Shown here in pieces: positions 23,501 to 29,942 of a stretch of 64,000 nt of DNA; position 1 is the first letter of the stretch; every line of letters begins with the position of its first letter. The notes under the pieces are model-generated. The model searched no databases. It saw nothing but the letters and a program-made list of their open reading frames with translations, and was not told the DNA's origin. The translations under genes were made by a program, and so were the position numbers. The stretch is taken from the NCBI GenBank assembly GCA_033964015.1, contig CM066912.1, positions 33,793,205 through 33,857,204 of the forward strand, read 5' to 3'. Origin of the DNA: Scolanthus callimorphus (Eukaryota; Cnidaria; Anthozoa; Actiniaria; Edwardsiidae).

Positions 23501-23885
23501 TCGTTACGGGACGATACTTCTTTGTTTTGAGATGCGCAGAAATTGCGCAGTTGCGTGACATCCTCCCTTTAAGCTGCAATTAAATTAAAGAAACGACGAC
23601 GACGTTACCCTGATGTTTCGCCAATCGCTAACATTTCCAAACACCAACAAGCTAAGACAAGAAAACTGGAAACTCTGCGGCATTCCTACAGATCTTTTTT
23701 TCAATTTTTAGGAGAAAATGCATTAAATCAATAAAACCTTTAGACACAAATGTAAAGTGTATAACCTACTTTTAATAATAATAAACATTTATTATTAGTA
23801 TTACTTTTGTACATTGTACACTATTTTCAAGAAAAGTAAAATTACCTGTAATAGAAGCAAAGAAGAAAAGCAGTGTAGCCTTCAT
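14837..23885 (-). CDS. PSAP: Prosaposin (sphingolipid activator precursor), 12 exons
   Basis: Prosaposin is secreted or sorted to lysosomes and cut into saposins that present sphingolipids to hydrolases. Exons on the minus strand: 23885-23846, 22291-22170, 21985-21917, 20781-20662, 19807-19670, 19082-19013, 18799-18677, 18143-17991, 17374-17309, 16162-16030 (alternative end 16063), 15241-15156, 14875-14837. All junctions are GT-AG and phases agree. About 385 residues: signal peptide MKATLLFFFASITANA, a SapA domain (GPSYWC...HC...VW), three SapB domains (exons 3-5, 6-8, 8-10) and a C-terminal SapA domain (GASYWC...YC...VW) ending at TGA. NxT/S sequons (NKT, NST) follow the SapB CxxC halves in exons 3 and 8. 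Vertebrate prosaposin has four SapB domains, so this one is shorter. Exon 6 carries an apparent extra base, listed separately. The start is fixed by the signal peptide. Confidence 0.93.
15025..15150. repeat. Dispersed repeat copy in PSAP intron 11
   Basis: The segment caacgttcaaaatcagccaa onward to gagctctggga matches sequences at 46190-46310 and 49395-49495 (bodies with gaccctcaaatgg-like text and ends in gggctctgggta). It is one of at least three copies in the window. Confidence 0.65.
15296..15412. repeat. Copy of the 11.8-kb palindromic repeat, PSAP intron
   Basis: Starts with aataaaaccattatcctgct as at 11785. It then diverges by an extra central palindrome (gccaacccgggactgcgtcc and tcggc) before rejoining at cagacgat...ctgcgcaatct. 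It is therefore the same family with an enlarged loop. Confidence 0.65.
15670..16012. repeat. Two repeat insertions in PSAP intron 10
   Basis: 15675-15805 is an inverted pair around catgggaaaagctgaattt; a single related copy lies at 24767-24810. 15855-16012 is a degraded element with ends resembling ggggcggattta and tgatccgcccct. Its body (tccatacatttactgtattt, tcactatccgg) recurs at 26420-26575 and, in the opposite orientation, at 42140-42480. Confidence 0.65.
16790..17190. repeat. 33-bp minisatellite, about 12 copies, PSAP intron
   Basis: The unit is roughly cgcgtgttcgggttttcc plus tttgcattgcagact. The first half of the array has the ctttgcattgcag variant and the second half the cctcggcattacag variant, so two subtypes abut. 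Single-base indels break the period. The long open frames across the array are repeat artefacts. Confidence 0.9.
18225..18360. repeat. gccgcgac-rich simple sequence, PSAP intron
   Basis: Repeated gccgcgac and gcgaccgcgacc blocks give a short GC-rich island inside an otherwise AT-rich intron. No gene function is inferred. Confidence 0.6.
18880..18985 (+). repeat. Dispersed repeat copy (family A), PSAP intron 6
   Basis: Contains cttacagaccttccaaata, then ccaaataaggacgttttgca and agcttttggcga. Related copies lie at 55875-55975 and, more diverged, at 46350-46450; a fragment may lie at 49605-49640. The family is short (about 105 bp) and lacks clear ends. Confidence 0.6.
19013..19082 (-). CDS. PSAP: PSAP exon 6 with a 1-base frameshift in a T run
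   Basis: Entered in phase from exon 5, this exon starts EFCQVCELF, the CxxC opening of a SapB domain. It then shifts so that the rest of the domain (VDKLRDILADHPIQ) lies one frame away and ends in phase with exon 7. The change falls at a four-base T run on the coding strand (plus-strand A run 19055-19058). Length is 70 nt where 69 would keep frame. A sequencing or assembly indel is most likely; a real disabling allele is possible. Using a downstream acceptor (exon start 19069) would restore frame but lose the first SapB cysteines. Confidence 0.8.
19894..20077 (+). mobile_element. Foldback element carrying a tRNA-like cloverleaf
   Basis: Terminal inverted repeats of about 37 bp (19894-19931 and 20040-20077, reading tatgcctaccagagaaaa at the left) enclose a tRNA-like sequence at about 19970-20037. 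That sequence has a GGCTGA/TCAGCC acceptor-type stem, a D-arm-like box A (agcttagttggtagagc), a perfect GTGGG/CCCAC T stem and box B ggttcgaatcc. The anticodon arm is mismatched, so a working tRNA is unlikely. tRNA-derived cores are typical of SINEs, but long terminal inverted repeats are not, so this is a hybrid or a transposon that captured a tRNA-like promoter. It lies antisense within PSAP intron 4. Confidence 0.75.
20858..21527. mobile_element. Inverted-repeat element with nested foldback, PSAP intron 3
   Basis: Outer arms: cattactggt-like text with ggacgattccagct at 20868-20884, matched by agctggaatcgtcc at 21511-21524. Inside lies an almost perfect foldback at 21248-21410 (gaaatcatacgac ... 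gtcgtatgatttc; arms about 70 bp; loop cgccttcggctcg). This suggests one foldback inserted in another. Confidence 0.7.
21549..21716. repeat. 51-bp tandem repeat, about 3.3 copies
   Basis: The unit is aatcgcgttaacatgcgaca plus cgccgacaaggccacaacaa and atcggcgcaaa. Because 51 is divisible by 3, every frame stays open and a 17-residue repeat (KIALTCDTPTRPQQIGA) can be read. It lies inside PSAP intron 3 with no splice context, so coding is doubtful. Confidence 0.85.
22595..22765. repeat. taag microsatellite plus AT-rich repeat tail, PSAP intron 1
   Basis: (taag)n at 22599-22615 is followed by aaaagctttatttatccacg and repeated aatactataataatact units ending in an A/AAG-rich tail. The arrangement resembles the 3' end of a non-LTR retroelement or SINE. 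No reverse transcriptase is present here. Confidence 0.55.
23325..23568. mobile_element. piggyBac-like MITE with TTAA target sites, PSAP intron 1
   Basis: The 244-bp element starts AGGGAGGCTGTCACG and ends CGTGACATCCTCCCT, giving 15-bp terminal inverted repeats with one mismatch. It is bounded by TTAA on both sides (23321-23324 and 23569-23572). A TTAA target duplication is the hallmark of the piggyBac superfamily. There is no transposase frame, so it is non-autonomous. The superfamily assignment rests on TTAA alone. Confidence 0.75.
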
Positions 23886-24003
23886 CTTCAGTATTCCAAA
23901 GCTGGTGCTAGTTCTGAAAGAAACTCCGCGGAAGAAAGTGAATCCCAACTGAAGACTCTCGCCGTTTTGACATGGCTTAAATATCTTATCAACAGAGTCA
24001 GCC

Positions 24004-24167
24004 CACCAATCAGAAAACAAGATGACCGGTCTGACTGCCATGCGGGTTTATTTCTCTCGTACCTATTGACTTTGGATTCGAAAGCTTAAAAACACCAATC
24101 AGAACACAAGATGACCGGTCTGACTGCCATGCGGGTTTATTGCTCTCGTACCTATTGACTTTGGATT
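24004..24167 (-). promoter_or_regulatory. Tandem 75-bp duplication in the PSAP upstream region
   Basis: Two near-identical units, 24004-24078 and 24093-24167 (offset 89), start with CACCAATCAGAA and contain gatgaccggtctgactgcca. They lie 120-280 bp upstream of the PSAP start codon. Each carries one CCAAT box (inverted relative to PSAP). A doubled promoter or UTR module is plausible; the transcription start cannot be fixed from sequence. Confidence 0.6.
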
Positions 24168-24960
24168 AGTTTCAAAGGTCATCTTAACATGTTATTTTCT
24201 ATGCACATGATTTTCAGGAATTGATTAAAGGTCTTTTTAAAAGGAACCGAAAGCAATATCAAAGGAATAAACAAAAATATATGGGACGAAGTCGGCATGA
24301 CATCATATGCGAAATTTGTTGACGTTGGGCTCGCGTGACGCGCGCGTTGTTGGACACAGCTGTGCTCGCCAAGCAAAAGCTTCAAAGTGAAAGGTTTCTT
24401 AGTATACTTTTTTTAACTGCTTCTAACAGTGTATGCTCGCTGAGACAGGTTATACACGAGAATATTTCATAGTTCATGCGTTTGCGTCATATGCGAATGT
24501 TGGAGGGTTAATCCGCACCTGTCGAATGCCTCAAAGTCCAGGGAACTTTATACTAGTACTAGAACCTTGGACACAAACTGGGAGTTCGATCGATAGTCAA
24601 TTAACTGACATGGGGAATAAAGTTTGTAGGAAATGCGTGCTCAGTAACCTGTGATGTGGGCTGTAATTAAACTTGCACTGAATGTCCCATGTACACTGGA
24701 ACTCTAAAGTTTACTGGTTCTTACTCATTTTCGAGGGTAAGAGGCACAGGTAACCCATGCATTCATGGGAAAAGCTGAATTTCCTATTACACAAGAATGG
24801 GAAGTGAAATTCCTTGTGGGTTGACTGGCATGTCGAAGATAAAATTAAAGGACCCCTCCTCCTGACATTATATTTTTAAGGAAAAAAAAACTATACGGAA
24901 GAAATTATTTTCCTTATATAGACGAGTCCACATTATTTCAGACACACCACGAAGCCGGCT

Positions 24961-25036
24961 TTTCGCGAGTGAAGTAAACAGAGACGGAGAAGGAAACGGT
25001 CTCCTTCTCCGTCTTTGCTTACTTCACTAGTGAAAA
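24961..25036. repeat. Long hairpin, arms about 34 bp
   Basis: tcgcgagtgaagtaaacaga plus gacggagaagga is followed, after a 6-base loop, by tccttctccgtctttgctta plus cttcactagtg. There are only a few mismatches. No terminator or gene context suggests a specific role. Confidence 0.8.
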
Positions 25037-25294
25037 GACGGCATGAGTAATCAGTGCAGGATTGTGGAAATCTAGAATATATCGTGGGGGTAAAATCGGT
25101 TTTAAGTCCATAGCTACAAATGCATGGATGGCGGCGCTGTTTGCGCACTGCAAAACGTTTACACGCACGCGGCTTGTGATTTGCTTTTTGAGAAAACCCG
25201 TTGTTGTATTTGTTGTGTAAAACAAGTACATCTAATTGTCTCTGCTATACGGACCGACCTAAAGCCGCTAAATAACTTGTGTTTTCTAACTCTG

Positions 25295-25551
25295 CAGTCA
25301 AACCGGATGTTCGTTTCCTCACCACTTTGCAACATTGCTGAACAACATTGCAATATTGATTATAAACTTGCTCGATCAATTTGCAAATGTGTCAGCAAGT
25401 TGCTAACTAGCGCCGAACAATTTCCTAGAAGCAAATCTACCAAGGTGCTCAGGTTTTCACCATTTGTATGATTTTTCTTTAAATAAGCCATATGTTTAAT
25501 CAAAACTCAGCACCTTGGTGGATTTTCTTCTTCGAACATCCGGTTTGACTG
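25295..25551. mobile_element. Nested inverted-repeat element
   Basis: The outer arms cagtcaaaccggatgttcg (25295-25313) and the complement at 25533-25551 match perfectly over 19 bp. A second inner pair (aaatctaccaaggtgct near 25434, agcaccttggtggatttt near 25508) lies within. No transposase. Confidence 0.65.
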
Positions 25552-26118
25552 TAAAAATCTGGTTATTCGATGAAAACTAGGGTGCGCAAACGGGCCCGTG
25601 ACCGCGGTCAATGATAGGGAAATGTTGCCCGCGCACGCACGCTCTAAGAACCAATCAAAACGCAGAATTCATTTCCGTGTCCTCTAGAGTGAGTATTAAA
25701 CAAAGTAAGCCAAGTTAAACTTTTTATTGATCTTTTTTTCTAGTTACGAAATGGGACACATCTCCACAAGAAATGGTTGCGATTTTTTCATCCAGCTTTG
25801 AATTTCCTTGTGCGGATTTATTCAGCGCTATCATTTGCACGCAACCATTAACGTTTCGAGAGTACTATCAGGGAACAAGGTGACTAACTGGCTCTTGCGT
25901 GTATTTTTGGAAAGGTTCACCACAGGAACCCCAATCCCGAAAACAAACATTTCCAACTAAATACACAGGGAGCCTGTTAGCAGAGGCGAAAGTGGCATTA
26001 CTATTAAAATTGTGCGGCAAAAGTCATCCCTGTTTCTTTAATTTCCATTTGAAGACCCTGTGTCTGATAATGGGGGTTTATTTTACAATAAAAAAAACTC
26101 CCTTGTCCGACTAAAAAG

Positions 26119-26124
26119 TTTATT
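26119..26124 (-). terminator. Probable selenoprotein U polyadenylation signal
   Basis: AATAAA on the minus strand about 560 nt beyond the stop codon. It lies downstream of the candidate SECIS, as required if the SECIS is transcribed. Supported by position only. Confidence 0.45.
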
Positions 26125-26176
26125 CTAATGAGGTAACAGAAACAGATGCAACCTGTTGCAAACCCATGAAGTTCAG

Positions 26177-26335
26177 TGGCGGATGCAGACCCTTAAGAAG
26201 AGGGGTGGCTAGTACAAAGGATATACTACAGAGTTCAGACCAAAGGGGTGGCTAATCTTAAGGTTTTTACAAGAAATATGAGAACAAGGGGGGTGGCTAG
26301 CCACCCTAATCAACCGGCCTCTAGATCTGCCCTTG
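26177..26335. repeat. Degraded repeat in selenoprotein U 3' region
   Basis: The ends cggatgcagacc and ctagatctgcc are imperfectly complementary. The body repeats aggggtggcta three times. It belongs to the loosely related, inexactly ended repeat class also seen at 15.9 kb and 42.1-42.5 kb. Confidence 0.45.
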
Positions 26336-26341
26336 AAGTTT

Positions 26342-26404
26342 CATTGCATTCTTTGGTCTAAACCTTATTTTAGTGATAAGTTGTCATAGAGCAAGAAACT
26401 AATG
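26342..26404 (-). promoter_or_regulatory. Candidate SECIS element
   Basis: On the minus strand the order fits a SECIS. A lower helix (CATT...TTCTTG paired with CAAAGAA...AATG), then ATGA at 26387-26384, 12 nt, an AA-containing apical loop (CACTAAAA), a returning stem ATAAGGTTT and then AGA. The ATGA/AGA pair could form the sheared G-A core. It lies about 297 nt after the stop codon, and I saw no better ATGA-N12-AA arrangement in the 3' region. Weak points are a short upper helix (about 7 bp with a 2-nt bulge) and an asymmetric internal loop. Needs a SECIS-specific folding search. Confidence 0.4.
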
Positions 26405-26419
26405 TTATTATCCAGGGAT

Positions 26420-26575
26420 TTGAGAAATGGGAGTCCCGATAGTGAAAACATGGAACAAACATTTGTAAATTTCCTACAGCAAACACTTTAAATGAGTGCA
26501 CCCCCCCCCCCCCCCCCCCCACACACACACACAAAAAGGGGGGGGGGGGGGGGGCTGGCCACTAGAACTGCCCAT
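26420..26575. repeat. Repeat with homopolymer core in selenoprotein U 3' region
   Basis: cgatagtgaaaacatgg and ctacagcaaacactttaaat match the family at 15.9 and 42.3 kb. It is interrupted by C20, (CA)n and G17, whose C and G blocks can pair with each other. Confidence 0.6.
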
Positions 26576-26684
26576 GGAATTATAATTAGAGCAACAAAAC
26601 AAACAGATCATAACATTCTCATGCGGTCATACTCATCAGACACAGGGTATTAAATGCAAAGTATGAGCAATGCTCAATTTCCAA

Positions 26685-29119
26685 TTAGAGTTTTGGGTCA
26701 AATGGCCTGATCTTTTTCAATGCTTTCCTTACATCATCCACATCAACATGATCTCCATAGGATTCCTCTCTATGTTGTAGCAGTATTCCTTGATCTCCTG
26801 CACCCATCACAAATACTGCCCCAAGAATACGTCCCTCGCCCTTCATGTTCATTGGTATGCCTTTTCCCTTAGCTCTGAAGTAGGCCTGCCAAACATCAAG
26901 CCGCAAGAACCCTAGAGGAAGGAATAAAACAATACTCATTAGATGACAGCTAGGGCAGACTCGACACAGACTCAGGATGTTGCAGTGAATGGAAATGAGC
27001 AAATGCCCTGGGTAGCTACAAGAATAAAAAATGATTAGTCTCGCTATTTGATAGATATGCTTGAGCTTTTTTTATCAGACCATCACAGCACAGAAGAGGC
27101 AATTTTTGATGATATTCAATCACATATTAATTCCATGATCACAGAGGAAGTGAAATCATTCCTGCTAAATGTATCGGGCCATGAAAAGTTTGCAATCCCC
27201 GACTACCAGGGGACAAAATTATGTGAAAAAGAAGTTAAATCCCTGGATATCCACAAAGTGGGGTGGGGGATGGTGGGGTGGCGGATGGTGGCTGGGGTTG
27301 AGGGTTTCAAATGGACTGGTGCAATCCAAGTAAAATAAATTACCCATTTTAAGGAAAGCAAAACTTACCACTGAGAAACATTCTCCTTTCCTGAGGACCA
27401 TAGAACTTTCTCTGTTAAAAAACAAAACAAATTATTTTTAAGCTCACTGCCTTGGTGTTAGAGGCTGAGTTTTTAAAGGATACTTTTCATATCTGATAAT
27501 TGGTTCCCCTCTCCAAGCAAAGGGTATCTTTCTTACCTTCCTTTATCATCTACAATTGAGTTGTTTTTGCATGTCTGGTATTTTGCAAGGCTGTTTCGTT
27601 TCGTACCAGAAAAAAAAAATGTCATGAAACTATAGACACTAGGACAACTTTGCAACTTTAGATGATAAAAGGCTGGCTGAAAAACAACTCTGCAGTCAGG
27701 GTAATACATGGATGCAACCATACCTCAGGATCATAGAAAATCTCTCCTTTCAGGTAGGGCTGGAACTCTTTGACTCCCTTTTTCTCATGAACTATACCAA
27801 TCAGTGGAACTCCCAACTGGTCAAGTTCTGGTTGCAGAGAGGACAGCTCGGAAGCTTCCTAAAGTAAACAAAATCATATTATCTAGGATTGAAAAAAATT
27901 ATGTGTACAGCACAGCGATCCCATTAAGCTCACTAAAGCACAACTAATCTGCCAGGATTTCACCTCCAAAAATTATTTTTGTGGTGGCCTGTATGGTAAG
28001 AGGATCTGTCCCTTCACTCCCAAAACCTAAATAGCACTTATTGAGCACAAAACCTAATAGCACTTAGTTTATACCCAGGGCTCCTATTGATAGTGGGGTG
28101 GCCCTTGTTGCTACCCGAATGGACAATCCTGGGTATTTAATTTTTAATTTCTTTAACTTCTCCTTACTGAAAATAATACACTACCCTATACACCTGATGG
28201 GAGAATTTGGTGCTGTATCTGTTCCTCATCTTGGAATCAGGAATTATTCAGCTTTCTTGTTTTCTGGACAATGTCTTGATAAAGTTGGGAGAAACATGAA
28301 GGACACAAAATGTTGCATGCTTCATGTGTCCTAGTTTAGCTGTAGCTTATGAACAATATATCACACACCATTGTGTGCAACAAATAAGTATATATAACAG
28401 GACTCCATGCTTGTCCAATTAAGAAAAAATTGGATCATTCAGAGGAACTCCAAAATTGGACGAGGCCGCAGGCCGAGTCCAATTTGGAGTTCCGAGGAAT
28501 CATCCACTTTTTGCTTAATTGGACAAGCATGGAGTCCTGTTATTTATTAATTATATAACATCAATGTTCAAACCCAAACTGTCCAATTTTAGCGCGAACT
28601 GTCCAATTAGAGCGCGCGCGATCCAATTAAAAAATAATTGGATGATTCAAGAAAAATCGATCTGCCGGCACAATGGGATTTCGAGCTGGCTATATAATTA
28701 TATTGCAAACTGAAAAAACAATGGTGCATGGCCAATAAACCCCTGTGGATCCCCTCAATAGATTTGGGAAGAACTGAGGCTGGAGATTTGACAAAAGATC
28801 TGAAATCATCCATGAAAATCTGGAGAGTTCCCATGTATGCTCCTCTCACCCGTGGTTTTATTACCTCTCTGCACATTGATCATCCAGGACGGCGAACAAC
28901 CATGATTACTGCCCCTCTGTCCTTCCACAAATTTGTTGCAGGTACTATGTTGTTAGATCCATCAAGGGATTGCACCTTAATACTTCTCAAGTATGAATAA
29001 TCAGCTCTAGGGACATTCTTAAACCAGTCGCTATTGACATATATTAGACCAGCAACAGCGGCAGCCCCACCGGCTAGTAGCCATGCCATTACTTTGACCC
29101 TTATTTGGCACATAAACAT
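26685..29119 (-). CDS. SELENOU: Selenoprotein U / peroxiredoxin-like 2A, in-frame UGA
   Basis: A thioredoxin-fold redox protein of the PRXL2A (FAM213A, SelU) family. Exons: 29131-28865 (coding from 29119), 27858-27724, 27411-27369, 26911-26685; all junctions are GT-AG and in phase. 219 residues from the first Met, or 209 from MAWLL at 29089, which opens with a hydrophobic segment. Visible family blocks: VVRRPG-U-SMCREEASELSSL, LGVPLIGIVHE, EFQPYLKGEIFYD, KFYGPQ, GEGRILGAVFVMG and GILLQHREESYGD. The TGA at 28882-28880 falls exactly where family members have the first Cys or Sec of the CxxC/UxxC motif. The frame stays open and homologous through three more exons, so it must be read as selenocysteine (or be a recent nonsense change). 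Human PRXL2A has Cys here; fish and birds have Sec. Confidence 0.92.
27048..27250 (+). other. Coding-like fragment in a selenoprotein U intron
   Basis: On the strand opposite the gene, the frame from 27048 reads EEAIFDDIQSHINSMITEEV and then SFLLNVSGHEKFAIPDYQG, with protein-like composition before it enters a gtgggg-rich repeat near 27255. It may be a captured exon fragment or pseudogene. The family is not recognised, and the frame starts without a clear context. Confidence 0.3.
28310..28346. repeat. Relic end of the LIN54-intron MITE family
   Basis: atgttgcatgcttcatgtgt plus cctagtttagct closely matches the right terminal repeat of the element at 37650-37915. Only one end is preserved. Confidence 0.65.
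28396..28541. mobile_element. Foldback MITE in selenoprotein U intron
   Basis: AACAGGACTCCATGCTTGTC and its complement bound a 146-bp palindrome with inner arms (ggaactccaaaattgga). The loop is cgaggccgcaggccgag. It lies in the intron just after the UGA-bearing exon. Confidence 0.85.
28880..28882 (-). other. SELENOU: In-frame UGA selenocysteine codon
   Basis: Codon order across the site is GGA TGA TCA ATG TGC, giving G-U-S-M-C. It is residue 80 when counted from the first Met. The codon is 15 nt upstream of the exon boundary, with three exon junctions downstream, so unread transcripts could be subject to nonsense-mediated decay. Confidence 0.88.
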
Positions 29120-29454
29120 GTGCTAGATATCCTAAAAGGGAAAAAATGAATAGAGACAATAACATTATTAAGAATTCTCCTAAACAAAACCCGGAGTTTT
29201 CAAAACTCTATGAAGGCACAGAAAAAATGTTTTATTTCTTTTATAAAAATAATTTCTAAAGTGAGAACAATAATCATACGCAGGAGGAGAAGTTTCAATA
29301 GCACATCCACCGATTTGCTGCGTCATTTCTATGACCTCATCATAGAGTTTTGCAACACACAGCTCTCAACCAATCAAAATATCTGAATTATTTTATAAGT
29401 ATGATTGAACAATAGGGGTGGAAATTTCAAAAGCAAGTGATACATCAGGGGGAG

Positions 29455-29815
29455 CACCATGATTGTGCAATACCAGAAAAATTCCATACCCCCACCTCAG
29501 AGGGAATTGGAAATTCCAGAGGGGTGGGGGTCAATTTACCTGTTATTTTTCCATAAACTGTATTTTCCTTGGAAATTCCAGAGGGGTGGGGTAAGTGCAT
29601 TCCCTACGTGGTGGGGGTACGGATTTTTTTCTGGATGTGGTTCTAGAAAATATCCATTCCCCGCCCAAGGAAGGGTGTTGAAAAGTGACCCCCCTCCCCC
29701 CGCACCCCTCTGGAATTTCTAAAGAAAAAAAACAGTAATTGTGTGGAAACATCAGGTAAATTGACTTCCCCCCACCCCTCCAGAATTTCCAATCCCTTAA
29801 TTGGGGTCACACAAT
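29455..29815. repeat. gaaattccagaggggtgggg repeats in both orientations
   Basis: The motif ggaaattccagaggggtggg occurs in the plus direction near 29508, 29571 and in reverse near 29700 and 29780, around imperfect palindromes. It is probably a cluster of MITE ends. Confidence 0.6.
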
Positions 29816-29942
29816 TGCACATTATATAAAACACGAAGCACGGGAAGAGGAAAGCATTTGAACCATTTGCATACATTCCTTCAATATTCAAACAGGAAAG
29901 GAGAGTACCGCCCCCTGGACCTCAATTAAGTCAGACACAGTA

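Larger units (their letters stand above)
24175..26100. other. Intergenic between PSAP and selenoprotein U
   Basis: No gene recognised. It contains a strong hairpin (24961-25036), an inverted-repeat pair (25295-25551) and a copy of a dispersed repeat near 24767. The plus frame at 25124-25471 (115 codons) crosses the inverted-repeat element and is not credible. Confidence 0.5.

Noticed and set aside
26590..26640. Alternative SECIS around the ATGA motifs close to the stop codon
   Set aside because: None has an AA-containing loop 10-13 nt after ATGA or a pairing upper stem.
28728..29000. Plus-strand frame of 90 codons
   Set aside because: Antisense shadow of the selenoprotein U exon that carries the UGA.
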